A DNA stretch of 64,000 bases from Nocardia speluncae NBRC 108251 (GTDB lineage: Bacteria > Actinomycetota > Actinomycetes > Mycobacteriales > Mycobacteriaceae). The DNA lies in assembly GCF_001613245.1 (NCBI RefSeq), contig NZ_BDBZ01000001.1, positions 558,001 through 622,000 on the forward strand, read 5' to 3'. The notes under the pieces are model-generated. The model searched no databases and had not been told where the DNA came from. It saw only the letters and a list, made by a program, of their open reading frames with translations. Below, in pieces: positions 1-8,447 of this stretch. The position numbers were made by a program, and so were the translations under genes. Positions within the stretch are counted from its first letter, which is position 1. Each line of letters begins with the position of its first letter.

Positions 1-737
1 ATACCGATATTGCCGACCACGAACGTGTCCCAGCGTTCGGCGATCCGCGCCCGTCCGGCGGGACCGCGTAACGCACCACCGAGGACCGGGTAGTACCAGT
101 CCATCGAGTACCGGTCTTTCGCGGTGAACAGCTCCGGATGCTCCTGTAACGCGGTGCCGAGCCTGGTCCGGGCCACTTCCCACTCCGGGTGCGGATCACC
201 CAGGCAGCGTGCCGATTCCAGTGCGGCGCCCAGACTGTGGTACATGCTGGCCGAACCGGTAACCAGCGCTTCGGGCAGGATATCGGTGCCGTCGCGCAGC
301 CAGTAGATCTCGCCCTGTTCGCCCTGGCAGTCGATGACGAGGTCGATGGCCGCGCGGACCACCGGCCACATTTCGGACGCGAAGGCGGTGTCACCGGTGG
401 TTGCGAGGTAGTGCCAGAGGCCGGTGGCGATATAGGCGCAGAAGTTGACATCGGTGGCAGCGTTTTCGATCTCACCGTCGCGGAACTGCATCGGCCACGA
501 CCCGTCGGGCCGCTGGGTGCGGGCCGACCAGGTGTAGGCGGCAACGGCTTCGTCGCGGAGCCCGGCCACGGTGAGCGCCATCGCGGATTCCACGTGGTCC
601 CACGGGTCGGTGTGACCGCCGGAGAACCAGGGGATGGCGCCCGAAGGTTCCTGGTCGGCGGCGATGGATTGCGCGGTCTGCAGGCATTGGCGGCGGGTGA
701 GGACCGAGGGTACCGACGGTAGCTCAACCGGCGGCAC
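1..737 (-). CDS. Prenyltransferase-repeat-like (alpha/alpha barrel) protein, 3' end outside window
   Basis: The frame is open from a GTG at 735-737 to the window edge, giving 245 visible codons without a stop. An in-frame stop just upstream of that GTG fixes the start. The GTG lies inside the last codons of the upstream methyltransferase gene (stop at 724-726), so the two are probably translationally coupled. The protein is rich in Trp/Asp helical segments, with GGHTDPWDHVESAMAL near residue 40, RPDGSWP near 75 and a QGEQGEIYWL stretch near 135. These resemble the alpha/alpha-barrel of prenyltransferase/squalene-cyclase or glycosidase folds. Actinomycete genomes often annotate such a gene as 'prenyltransferase' beside a GT4 enzyme and a methyltransferase. 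That label is from memory of family naming; the real substrate is unknown and a glycoside-hydrolase-like role is equally possible. Confidence 0.7.
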   Translation of the reverse strand, partial: MPPVELPSVPSVLTRRQCLQTAQSIAADQEPSGAIPWFSGGHTDPWDHVESAMALTVAGLRDEAVAAYTWSARTQRPDGSWPMQFRDGEIENAATDVNFCAYIATGLWHYLATTGDTAFASEMWPVVRAAIDLVIDCQGEQGEIYWLRDGTDILPEALVTGSASMYHSLGAALESARCLGDPHPEWEVARTRLGTALQEHPELFTAKDRYSMDWYYPVLGGALRGPAGRARIAERWDTFVVGNIG

Positions 738-1455
738 GGGTCACCGCCGGTTTGCTGAAGTACAGGGCCACGCTCTTACCGATCAGTGGGTCGAGCGCCT
801 TTTCCGCGGTCCGGGTGAGCAGCGGCTGTTTCATCATGTCCCACACCAGCATCCGATGATAGCCGCGCACCATCGGATGGTCGGGTTTCTGCACGCCGAC
901 CGCACATTTGATCCACCAGTACGGCGAATGCAGGGCGTGCACATGGGTGCGATGGGTGTGCCGCAACCCGCGGGCGGTGATCTTGTCGCGGAGCTCGTCG
1001 GCCTTGTAGATGCGGATATGCCCACCCTCGTTGGCGTGGTATTCATCCGACAGCGCCCAGCACAGCCGTTCGGGCAGCCATCGTGGCACGGTGACCACCA
1101 GTTGTCCGCCCGGCCGCAGAACACGTACCAGTTCGGCGATCGCGGCGTCATCGGCGGGCACGTGTTCGAGAATCTCCGAAGCGATCACGACATCGAATTC
1201 GCCCGCCCCGTAGGGCAGATCGAGGGCGTTGCCTTCGACCGCTTCGGCCTTGGCGCCGGCCGGGGCCTCCCCCACCTGCGCCATGGCCTCGAACATGGTG
1301 GCGACATTCGCGAGTTCCGGTGCGTCCTGGTCGAAGGCGACCACATCGGCGCCGCGCCGGTAGGCCTCGAACGAATGCCGCCCGGCGCCGCAGCCCACAT
1401 CGATGACCCGGGTTCCGGGCCCGATTCCGGCGCGGTCGAAGTCGACGGTCAGCAC
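724..1455 (-). CDS. Class I SAM-dependent methyltransferase
   Basis: This 243-aa protein has the Rossmann methyltransferase core. Motif I is VIDVGCGAGRHSFEAYRRGA at about residues 17-36, the acidic end of beta-2 is VVAFDQD, and motif II/post-II is FDVVIASEILEHVP near residue 90, followed by VLRPGGQLVVTVPRW. It starts with GTG and overlaps the end of the glycosyltransferase gene by 7 bp, while the prenyltransferase-like gene starts inside its own 3' end. The three genes therefore form one tight minus-strand unit. Family knowledge says Methyltransf_11/25 enzymes methylate O, N or C atoms of small molecules. The neighbouring glycosyltransferase suggests a glycoconjugate substrate, which is inference. 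Confidence 0.88.
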   Translation of the reverse strand: MLTVDFDRAGIGPGTRVIDVGCGAGRHSFEAYRRGADVVAFDQDAPELANVATMFEAMAQVGEAPAGAKAEAVEGNALDLPYGAGEFDVVIASEILEHVPADDAAIAELVRVLRPGGQLVVTVPRWLPERLCWALSDEYHANEGGHIRIYKADELRDKITARGLRHTHRTHVHALHSPYWWIKCAVGVQKPDHPMVRGYHRMLVWDMMKQPLLTRTAEKALDPLIGKSVALYFSKPAVTRAAG

Positions 1456-2744
1456 GAGGCACCTCCGGCGGTGGTGAGCTGGGCGGATGCGCCGGTTCCC
1501 CGGTCGCCCACAACTCGCCCGGCGTGCCGGTCGATCGCGTTCTGGTACACCTGCACAGTCTGCGCGGCCACTGATTCCCAGCTGAATACGGAGACGGCGC
1601 GGTCGCGGCCGGCGGTCTGCATCCGCTGCCGGATCTGCGGAGAGTCGAGCAGACGGCCGATCACTTGTACCAAGGCCGCCGAATCACCGGGCTCGGTGAG
1701 TTCGGCACACACGCCGGGTTCGCCGACGACCTCCGGCAGGGCACCGGTGCGGCTGACCACCAGCGGAGTACCCGAGGCCATCGCTTCCACCGCAGGCAGC
1801 GAGAAGCCCTCGTACAGGGAGGGGATGCACGCGATTTCGGCGGAGGCGAGGAGTTCGGCGAGTTCGGTATCGGTCAGCCCGGCGCGGGCGGTGACGATAT
1901 CGGAGAGCCCGAGGTCGGCGATCTGTTTCTCGGTCGGTCCGTTCGGTTCCAGTTTCGCGACCAGCTGCAGCTCCACCTTGTGAGTCACCCGCAGCCGAGT
2001 GAGGGCCTGCAGTAGATGCGAGATGCCCTTGAGCGGCTTGTCGGCACTGGCGACGGCGACGATCCGGCCGGGAACTCGCGGCCCGCGCGGCGCGAACAAT
2101 TCGGTGTCCACACCGAGGGGGACCACTTTCAGCTGCGCCGGGTCCACACCGAAGTCGTCGGCGATATCTGTTGCCGACGAGGTGGACACCGTGAGCAGAT
2201 CGGGAATCTGCCGGGCAATGCGCTGCTGCATACCGAGGAACCCGTACCAGCGGCGCACCAGCGGTTTGCGCCGCCGGATCGCGGCCGCCAGATCGACCTC
2301 CCGGTCCTTGGTGATGGGATGGTGCACGGTCGCGACCAGCGGCAACCGCCGCGCGATATCGAGCAGCCCGCTGCCCAGGCACTGGTTGTCGTGGACGACG
2401 TCGAAATCCTGGACCCGGTCACGCAGGATCCGCGCCGCACGCAGGCTGAACGTGCGGGGTTCGGGGAACCCGGCGGTCCACATGGTGGCCAGTTCCAGCA
2501 GATCGACCCGGTCGCGGATCTCGCCGGGCCGCGGCGTGCGGAACGGGTCGTCCTCACGATAGAGGTCCAGGCTGGGCACCTCGGTAAGAGTCACGCGCGG
2601 GTCGAGGTCGGCCGGGTACGGCTGGCCGGAGAACACCTCCACCTGGTGGCCGAGCTCGGCCAATCCGGCGCTGAGCCGGCGCACATAGACTCCCTGCCCA
2701 CCGCAATGAGGCTTGCTGCGGTAGGACAACAAGGCAATTCGCAC
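1449..2744 (-). CDS. Glycosyltransferase family 4 (GT-B fold)
   Basis: This 431-aa protein opens with the GT4 N-terminal pattern MRIALLSYRSKPHCGGQGVY, a Gly-rich acceptor-side loop. The C-terminal sugar-nucleotide domain shows IPSLYEGFSLPAVEAMASG near residue 310, the E-x7-E retaining GT4 signature. It uses a GTG start 2 bp after the LLM oxidoreductase gene's stop and overlaps the methyltransferase gene downstream, so the genes are probably cotranscribed. It is expected to be a cytosolic or membrane-peripheral enzyme using a nucleotide-sugar donor. Donor and acceptor cannot be read from sequence. The family assignment is strong and the pathway is unknown. Confidence 0.92.
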   Translation of the reverse strand: MRIALLSYRSKPHCGGQGVYVRRLSAGLAELGHQVEVFSGQPYPADLDPRVTLTEVPSLDLYREDDPFRTPRPGEIRDRVDLLELATMWTAGFPEPRTFSLRAARILRDRVQDFDVVHDNQCLGSGLLDIARRLPLVATVHHPITKDREVDLAAAIRRRKPLVRRWYGFLGMQQRIARQIPDLLTVSTSSATDIADDFGVDPAQLKVVPLGVDTELFAPRGPRVPGRIVAVASADKPLKGISHLLQALTRLRVTHKVELQLVAKLEPNGPTEKQIADLGLSDIVTARAGLTDTELAELLASAEIACIPSLYEGFSLPAVEAMASGTPLVVSRTGALPEVVGEPGVCAELTEPGDSAALVQVIGRLLDSPQIRQRMQTAGRDRAVSVFSWESVAAQTVQVYQNAIDRHAGRVVGDRGTGASAQLTTAGGASC

Positions 2745-2746
2745 GG

Positions 2747-3616
2747 CTAGCTGACCTCACGGGTGATCGAATTCATGTCCCGCAGTTTGCCAGCCAGCCG
2801 TTCGAGGTAGGCACGCACCTCCGGTTCCGGCTTGTCCGGCAACCCGTACAGCACATCGGTCACGCCCTCGGCGGCCCATGCTGCCAGCCGGTCGGCGTCG
2901 GGTTTGAAGTCCAGTGCCACCACTCGCGGGGCGCCCTCGCGGCCCGCGTCGGCCCACGCCTTCTTCAAGGTCGCCAGGCTGGCGGAGATATCGGATTCGC
3001 CGGGGGTGGTGATCCAGCCGTCGGCATGGGCGGCGATCCACGCGCAGGTGCGTTCGGTGCCCGCCGCGCCGATGAGCACGGGAACGGTCCGGTCGACCGG
3101 TTTCGGCCATGCCCAGCTCGGCCCGAAATTCACGAAGTCACCGTCGTAGGACGCCTCGTCCTCACGCCACAGGGCGCGCATGGCCTCCAGATACTCGCGC
3201 AGCGCGGTGCGGCGCTTCTTCCCGGGGATACCGTGATCGGCGAGCTCGTCGGTGTTCCAGCCGAAACCGGCGCCGAGGGTGACTCGGCCGCCGGACAGGT
3301 GATCGAGTGAGGCGATGGTCTTGGCCAGCGTGATCGGATCGTGTTCGACCGGCAGTGCGACAGCGGTAGCGAGTTCGATCCGTTCGGTGACGGCGGCCGC
3401 CATGGCGAGTGACACCCACGGGTCGAGGGTGCGCATATAGCGGTCGTCGGGCAGGCTGGCGTCCCCGGTCTGCGGGTGCGCGGCCTCACGCTTCACCGGG
3501 ATATGGGTGTGTTCGGGGACGTAGAACGAGGTGAAACCGTTGTCCTCGGCCGCACGGGCGGCCGCGGCGGGACTGATCCCGCGATCACTGGTGAACAGGA
3601 CGATACCGAAACGCAT
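2747..3616 (-). CDS. LLM-class (luciferase-like) oxidoreductase, probably F420-dependent
   Basis: This 289-aa TIM-barrel protein belongs to the luciferase-like monooxygenase superfamily. It has MRFGIVLFTSDRGISP at the N-terminus, FYVPEHTHIP near residue 31, and the diagnostic DHLSGGRVTLGAGFGWNTDE near residue 105. The last matches the F420-dependent subgroup common in Mycobacteriales. It starts with ATG and sits immediately upstream of the glycosyltransferase gene. It could be an F420H2-dependent reductase or an FMN-dependent monooxygenase. F420 is favoured because the flavin-reductase partner of FMN monooxygenases is absent here. The substrate is unknown. Confidence 0.88.
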   Translation of the reverse strand: MRFGIVLFTSDRGISPAAAARAAEDNGFTSFYVPEHTHIPVKREAAHPQTGDASLPDDRYMRTLDPWVSLAMAAAVTERIELATAVALPVEHDPITLAKTIASLDHLSGGRVTLGAGFGWNTDELADHGIPGKKRRTALREYLEAMRALWREDEASYDGDFVNFGPSWAWPKPVDRTVPVLIGAAGTERTCAWIAAHADGWITTPGESDISASLATLKKAWADAGREGAPRVVALDFKPDADRLAAWAAEGVTDVLYGLPDKPEPEVRAYLERLAGKLRDMNSITREVS

Positions 3617-3676
3617 ACCTGAGCCTTCTCTGTCGTGGTGGTGGATCGGGCCGCGGCGGCGTCCCGGCGAAAGCGG

Positions 3677-4105
3677 TCACTGACCGTTGCGAGCAGCTTT
3701 CTTCGCGGCTTTTGCGTGCTGATCGAGTTGGGCACCGATCACATGGTCCAGCGAGGTGCCGGCAGGCCAGCCCACGTAGTGGCACAGGAACAGGGAGATC
3801 TCGCGTAGCGCGGTGTCGTCGAGTTCGCCGTTCTTCAGCGCGGCGCCGACCTGGATACCGGCGACATCGAACAGGCCTTGCGCGGTGAGCGCGCCGAGCA
3901 GCAGCAGCCGGCGATCCCGCAGTGACAGCCCGGGGCGGGACCAGATATCGGCGAACAGGTGGTCGGCGGTGACGGCGAAATGATCGCCGGGGCCATCCTG
4001 GAACTCCCACCCGTAGACTTCCGCCATCTTGGCCAGCCCCCGCTCCCGCACCGTGGGAAGCGCTGCGGGGTCGTTCGCCGCGGGCTGGGTCGTGGGATCG
4101 GTCAT
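3677..4105 (-). CDS. Carboxymuconolactone decarboxylase-like protein
   Basis: The 142-aa protein starts at the ATG at 4103-4105, preceded by AAGGAG at good spacing. The longer open frame upstream has no RBS and runs through the divergent promoter region, so it was not used. It has a CMD/AhpD-like all-helical fold, with DRRLLLLGALTAQGLFDVAGIQVGAALKNGELD near residues 67-98 and LFLCHYVGWPAG near residue 110. The CxxC of peroxidase-type AhpD is missing, and a single Cys plus His fits the CMD subgroup instead. It is divergent from the ferredoxin operon and may share its regulation. It is probably a small decarboxylase/lactone-type or structural catabolic protein; substrate unknown. Confidence 0.82.
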   Translation of the reverse strand: MTDPTTQPAANDPAALPTVRERGLAKMAEVYGWEFQDGPGDHFAVTADHLFADIWSRPGLSLRDRRLLLLGALTAQGLFDVAGIQVGAALKNGELDDTALREISLFLCHYVGWPAGTSLDHVIGAQLDQHAKAAKKAARNGQ

Positions 4106-4424
4106 GCTGCTCCTTCGGCGCCGCAACAGTCCGGCGAAAGTGTCTGGACAGGTGTACGGAATATAATTCGGACACTCTCCGCCACGCAAGAACGTGTTCT
4201 CGTCGGCCCCGTCGCCGACCGACCGCGCCCCCGCCATGACAGCCTTCGCAAACCACCTCGGAGTGGCGTCGATTTCTGGGAAAATCGCTGAATCGTTGTC
4301 GGACGCAGTTGCCGATGGTAGCGTCCAGACACATGTCCAGCTATGTGTCTTCCCAAGCGGTTCGCCCCGCACGAACCGGGAAGAACTCGTTCTCGGAATA
4401 TCCGACGCCGAGGGAGCACACACC
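4106..4424. promoter_or_regulatory. Divergent promoter region with KstR-like and TetR-like operators
   Basis: This 319-bp stretch separates the CMD-like gene from the ferredoxin operon and holds no convincing gene. AGAACGTGTTCT at 4189-4200 has perfect 5-bp arms around GT and fits the AACnnGTT core of KstR operators. TGTCTGGACA at 4141-4150 is palindromic around its centre. AGACACAT at 4327-4334 and ATGTGTCT at 4343-4350 form a perfect 8-bp inverted repeat with an 8-bp spacer. AT-rich DNA (GGAATATAATTC, 4159-4170) is a likely promoter element. KstR control is inferred from the motif and the FadD19-like neighbour only. Confidence 0.5.
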
Positions 4425-4622
4425 ATGAAGATCGTGGCCGATATGGACCTCTGCCAGGGGCACGCCGTCTGCGCTGCCGAGGCGCCGGACATCTTCACCG
4501 TGCCCAAACGCGGCCAGGTCGAAATCCTCGACCCGACTCCCGGCCCGGAACACAAGACCGATGTCGACAACGCCGTGCGCTACTGCCCGACCCAGGCCCT
4601 GCTCGTCGCCGACACGGACTGA
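4425..4622 (+). CDS. [3Fe-4S]-type ferredoxin (P450 or oxygenase partner)
   Basis: This 65-aa electron carrier starts at the ATG at 4425 with GAGGGA upstream. The longer frame from 4194 has no RBS and crosses the operator region. The cluster ligands are C10, C16 and C54 in the pattern CQGHAVC ... CP. His13 sits where a fourth Cys would be, typical of actinobacterial single-cluster 3Fe-4S ferredoxins that feed cytochromes P450. No P450 gene is in the window, so the partner must be elsewhere or of another class. It leads an operon with the NTF2-like, unknown and FadD19-like genes. Confidence 0.92.
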   Translation: MKIVADMDLCQGHAVCAAEAPDIFTVPKRGQVEILDPTPGPEHKTDVDNAVRYCPTQALLVADTD

Positions 4623-4731
4623 GCGAGCCACGTCCGGCGGCTTCAACCGCACAGACACTCACCTTCTGCCCCATTGAGCACCGCAACCGATTCACAGCCC
4701 GAATGGTTCTTTTCGAAAGGGAACAACACCG

Positions 4732-5283
4732 ATGACAGGTTTCGATCGCGCCGAACTCGACGAGATGGTGCGCCGCTGGGTGGCCGAGAACGAGCGCTGC
4801 GAGAAGCTCGGTGATTGGAAGCCGCTGGCCGATATGTACACCACCGACGCCACCTACGGCTGGAACTACGGCCCCAAGGACGAATTCATGGCGGTGGGCC
4901 GCGAGGAGATCCGCGAACTGGCCCTCGGCCAGGAGATGGAGGGCTTGCAGGGCTGGGAGTACCCGTACCAGCAGTTCGTCATCGACGAGCGCAGCGGCGA
5001 TTGCATCGGGTTCTGGAAGCAGATGTACACCACCACTGCGCGAGAAGACGGCAGCCTGTACACGGTGGACGGGATCGGCGGCAGCTGGTTCCGGTACGGC
5101 GGCGACTACCAGTGGTCGTGGCAGCGCGATTTCTTCGACTACGGGAATGTCTCGGCGCTGTTCCTGGAAATGATGACGAACAAGGCGATGTCGGAGCCGA
5201 TGAACCAGCGGATCGCGAAGGCCACCGCGTCGCGGCTGCCCGGCTGGTACAGGATCGGCACGGCACCGGCTTCCCTGTGGTGA
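4732..5283 (+). CDS. Nuclear transport factor 2-like (SnoaL-type) protein
   Basis: This 183-aa protein has an ATG start with an AAGGGA-type RBS. The N-terminal helix VRRWVAENERCEKLGDWKPLA followed by MYTTDATYGWNYGPKDEF is the cone-shaped alpha+beta barrel signature of NTF2/SnoaL proteins. A tail rich in aromatic residues follows (WQRDFFDYGNVSALFLEMM). Such proteins act as small dehydratases, isomerases, hydroxylase subunits or ligand-binding accessory proteins in steroid and aromatic catabolism. Its stop overlaps the GTG of the next gene, so coupled translation is likely. The exact chemistry is not readable. Confidence 0.85.
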   Translation: MTGFDRAELDEMVRRWVAENERCEKLGDWKPLADMYTTDATYGWNYGPKDEFMAVGREEIRELALGQEMEGLQGWEYPYQQFVIDERSGDCIGFWKQMYTTTAREDGSLYTVDGIGGSWFRYGGDYQWSWQRDFFDYGNVSALFLEMMTNKAMSEPMNQRIAKATASRLPGWYRIGTAPASLW

Positions 5284-6539
5284 CCCCGATGACCGTGCCC
5301 ACCAGTAGGTTCCACGCGCTGAACCGGGAATCGCTGGCCGCGCTGGTACCCGAGCTGCTGCTGTGCGGGCAGCTCATCGACCGCTCCGGGATGGCGCACT
5401 GCATTTCCGCCTTCGGCCGGGAGGGGATGGCCGAAGTCGCGATCGAGGAATGGCAGTTGTCCAGCCCGATCTACACCCGCCGGATGCAGCAGGCCCTCGG
5501 ATATACCGGCGACGATATCGTCACCATCTTCAAGGGCTTGCAGCTCGATATCGGGGCGCCGCCACAGTTCATGGATTTCCGTTTCCGAGTGGATGATTCA
5601 CGCCACGGCGAGTTCTGGCTCGACCACTGCGGGGCACTCGCCGATGTGGAACCCATGGGCGAGCCCTATGTGAAGGCAATGTGCCACGACATCGAGGACC
5701 CCACCTTCGATGCCACCGCGCTGGCCACCAACAAATACGCCCAGGTCCGGCCGATCCACCGGCCACCGCGCGCCCCCGCCGACCGGCATCCGGTCTGCGC
5801 ATGGACGGTGGTCATCGACGAAGCGCATATCCCGCCGGAAGTTCCGCGCAATGCGCCGCTGGTCGCGGAATCGGTAGCCGCCCGGCTACCGCTCGGCGCG
5901 ATCGACCCCGCCGGCGAGGGCCGCGGTGACTACAGCGGACCACTGCTCAGCGATCTGCGATTCCCGGACTTCTCCCATTCCGCCCTCGTACGCATCGCCG
6001 AGGAGGTGTGCCTGCAGCAACATCTGCTGGTACTCGGTTTCATGATCGCCGTACACGAACGCACCGACGATGATTCGGCGCTGGAAATCGGCCGCAAACA
6101 GTTCACCGGAATCGCCGGGGTCGCCTCCGAACGGATCCGTGCCTGCCTCGGTCTCGGTGACGATATGGACGCGCTCGCGCAGGTCCTGCGCATCCACCCG
6201 GCGCTGAACCCCCTGCACTACACCGATGCCGAAGTCGAGCCCGGCATCGATACCGTGCAGATCCGGTTCCCCGGCGCAAGCGGTGCGCTCACCGACCGCG
6301 CCTGGCCGTCGATGATCGACCCGGACCATCTCGGGCCGCTGGATTCCTTGGTGCGGGGCGTGAACCCGCATTTTTACAGCCGAGTCACCGACCACGGCCC
6401 CGGCGGTTGGACCGCCGAGATCGCCGCAGCTGCCGAACCGTTCGCCGAGGCCTCGGAAGTGGCGATCACCCGGTTCAGCACGGGCGTCGACTTCCGCTTC
6501 ACCGACCGCGGAATACCGCTGCCCCTCACCGTTCTCTGA
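5280..6539 (+). CDS. Conserved hypothetical protein of the FadD19-like operon
   Basis: The GTG at 5280 overlaps the previous stop (GTGA), giving 419 aa. An ATG at 5289 is an alternative giving 416 aa. I do not recognise a catalytic family. Visible features are a region rich in acidic and aromatic residues, HCISAFGREGMAEVAIEEW near residue 43, DFRFRVDDSRHGEFWLDHCG near residue 100, and a C-terminal helical half with VCLQQHLLVLGFMIAVHERT. There is no signal peptide or membrane segment, so it should be cytosolic. The His/Glu/Cys-rich motifs could bind a metal. Position between NTF2-like and acyl-CoA ligase genes implies a catabolic role; this is inference. Confidence 0.8.
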   Translation: MTPMTVPTSRFHALNRESLAALVPELLLCGQLIDRSGMAHCISAFGREGMAEVAIEEWQLSSPIYTRRMQQALGYTGDDIVTIFKGLQLDIGAPPQFMDFRFRVDDSRHGEFWLDHCGALADVEPMGEPYVKAMCHDIEDPTFDATALATNKYAQVRPIHRPPRAPADRHPVCAWTVVIDEAHIPPEVPRNAPLVAESVAARLPLGAIDPAGEGRGDYSGPLLSDLRFPDFSHSALVRIAEEVCLQQHLLVLGFMIAVHERTDDDSALEIGRKQFTGIAGVASERIRACLGLGDDMDALAQVLRIHPALNPLHYTDAEVEPGIDTVQIRFPGASGALTDRAWPSMIDPDHLGPLDSLVRGVNPHFYSRVTDHGPGGWTAEIAAAAEPFAEASEVAITRFSTGVDFRFTDRGIPLPLTVL

Positions 6540-6560
6540 CCCTCCCGGCCCGGGAGGGTC
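6538..6560 (+). terminator. Intercistronic GC-rich hairpin
   Basis: GACCCTCCCGG and CCGGGAGGGTC are separated by one base, which folds as a strong hairpin starting within the stop codon of the preceding gene and ending 22 bp before the acyl-CoA ligase. No U-tract follows. It may be a partial terminator or an mRNA-stabilising hairpin that sets relative expression within the operon. Confidence 0.45.
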
Positions 6561-6581
6561 CGCCAGCACCGCAGGATTGAT

Positions 6582-8192
6582 ATGGCACATAATTTCGCCG
6601 ACCTGTTCGAACACTCCGTCGACGCCATGCCCGACCGGATCGCCCTGATCGAACAGGGCCGGCGCATCACCTACCGTGAACTGGACGAGCGGGCGAACCG
6701 CCTTGCCCACCATCTCGCGTCGGTGGGCGTCGGGCGCGGAACCCATGTCGGGTTCCAGATGCACAACAGCATCGATACGATGCAAACGCTGATCGCCTGC
6801 TTCAAGCTGGCGGCAGCCCCGGTGAACATCAACTTCCGGTACGGACCGGAAGAACTCGTCTACCTCTACGACAACGCCGACCTCGAACACCTCGTCTACC
6901 ACGCCTGCTACGGGAACGCGGTACGCGCGGCGGCGCAACGATCGCCGCGGTTGAAGTACCTGCTGTGTGCCGCGGACGACCGGACCGCGGCGGACGCAGG
7001 GGTGGACTGCCTCGCCGAAGTCACCGATGCCGCTCCGGTGACCCGCCCCGATATCCCCCGCACCGCCGACGACCGGTTCATCATGTACACCGGCGGCACC
7101 ACCGGTATGCCCAAAGGGGTGCTGTGGCGGCAGGAGGACATGTGGCGCGTCCTCGGCGGCGGAATCGATTTCTACAGCAACGAACCCGTCACCGATGAAT
7201 ACCAGCAGTCCCGCACCGGAACGGCCGGCGAACCCTCCACCTGGCTGATCCTGCCGCCGCTGATGCATCTGGCGGCGATGATGCCCACCTTCCTCGCGCT
7301 GTGGTCCGGGAACTGCGTGATCTTCGAACCCAGATTCGACCCGGTAACCGTCTGGCGGACGGTGGCCGCCGAACACCCCGGGGTCATGGTGATCACCGGC
7401 GACGCCATGGCCCGGCCGCTGATCGATGCCTACCGTGCCGGATCGGTGGACACCACGGGCCTGTTCATGATCGCCTCCGGTGCGGCGCTGCTCACCCAGG
7501 CCACGAAGAACGATCTGCTGGACCTGATCCCGAATCTGTTCGTTTCCGATTCCATCGGCTCCTCCGAAACCGGTTTCGGTGGAATCGGTTTCGCACAACG
7601 CGACGCCGACCCGTCTCGCAAATCGCGCGTCTCGATCGGGCGTGGCGCAGCGGTCGTCGATGACGACGGCCGGCCCGTCCAGCCCGGCGATCAGGGGTGG
7701 CTGGCGAAAACCGGGGCGGTACCGCTGGGCTACTACAAGGACGAGGCCAAGACCGCGAAACTGTTCAAAACGGTCGACGGTGAACGAATCGTCATCACCG
7801 ACGACCGGGCCATCCTCGAGGACGACGGCACGATCAGCCTGATCGGCCGCGGCAATATGGTCATCAACACCGGTGGGGAGAAGGTATTCGCCGAAGAGGT
7901 GGAGGGCGTGGTGAAAGCCCATCCCGCCGTCTACGACGCGACCGTGATCGGAGTCGACCACCCGCGCTGGGGCCAGCAGGTCGCCGCGGTGGTGAGTCTG
8001 TCGGCCGGGGCGGGCGCGACGCTGGATCTCCCCGATCTGCAGGCCCATGTCCGCAATCATCTTGCGGGATACAAGGTGCCACGCGCGATCTGGGTCACCG
8101 AGTCGGTGACCCGTTCTCCGAGTGGGAAGCCCGACTACACGTGGGCCCGCAGGTATGCGGCCGATCGTGCGCCCGACTACCGCGCCGACTGA
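6582..8192 (+). CDS. FadD19-like acyl-CoA synthetase (AMP-forming)
   Basis: This 536-aa ANL-superfamily ligase activates a carboxylic acid as acyl-AMP, then acyl-CoA. The A3 P-loop is MYTGGTTGMPKGVLW near residue 170, followed by VFSDSIGSSETGFGG-type acid-binding residues near 325, a GRGNMVINTGGEKVF hinge region near 425, and the catalytic C-terminal Lys in SPSGKPDYTW. The wording NIADL/NFADL, FTGDAMARPL and IGSSETGFGG closely follows mycobacterial FadD19 and relatives that activate steroid side-chain acids. The substrate could equally be another branched or alicyclic acid. It is last in the ferredoxin operon, and KstR-type control is suggested by the upstream palindrome. Confidence 0.88.
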   Translation: MAHNFADLFEHSVDAMPDRIALIEQGRRITYRELDERANRLAHHLASVGVGRGTHVGFQMHNSIDTMQTLIACFKLAAAPVNINFRYGPEELVYLYDNADLEHLVYHACYGNAVRAAAQRSPRLKYLLCAADDRTAADAGVDCLAEVTDAAPVTRPDIPRTADDRFIMYTGGTTGMPKGVLWRQEDMWRVLGGGIDFYSNEPVTDEYQQSRTGTAGEPSTWLILPPLMHLAAMMPTFLALWSGNCVIFEPRFDPVTVWRTVAAEHPGVMVITGDAMARPLIDAYRAGSVDTTGLFMIASGAALLTQATKNDLLDLIPNLFVSDSIGSSETGFGGIGFAQRDADPSRKSRVSIGRGAAVVDDDGRPVQPGDQGWLAKTGAVPLGYYKDEAKTAKLFKTVDGERIVITDDRAILEDDGTISLIGRGNMVINTGGEKVFAEEVEGVVKAHPAVYDATVIGVDHPRWGQQVAAVVSLSAGAGATLDLPDLQAHVRNHLAGYKVPRAIWVTESVTRSPSGKPDYTWARRYAADRAPDYRAD

Positions 8193-8447
8193 TCGGCAGG
8201 CAACAACCGTAGGCGAGCCCGACGCAGCACGCGCCCCGGCTCCACTGCCGAACGTCCCGACTACGAGCGTGGACGAACAGGCACCACCGCCCACCGCGAC
8301 ACGTCCACCACCACTGTGCAATTCCCGCCTGTCGCGGCGGCCCCGCCATGGGAGAGAAAAGACCGCGGGCCAGGGCGGATCGTGCATTGCACGGTGGTGG
8401 GCAGTGGGCCTATCACCCGTGTAGATCGGAGGACTGCCCGGATCGGG

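Noticed and set aside
5886..8387. 833-aa open frame on the minus strand
   Set aside because: Antisense to the FadD19-like gene; repetitive Gly/Arg/Asp composition and no domain.
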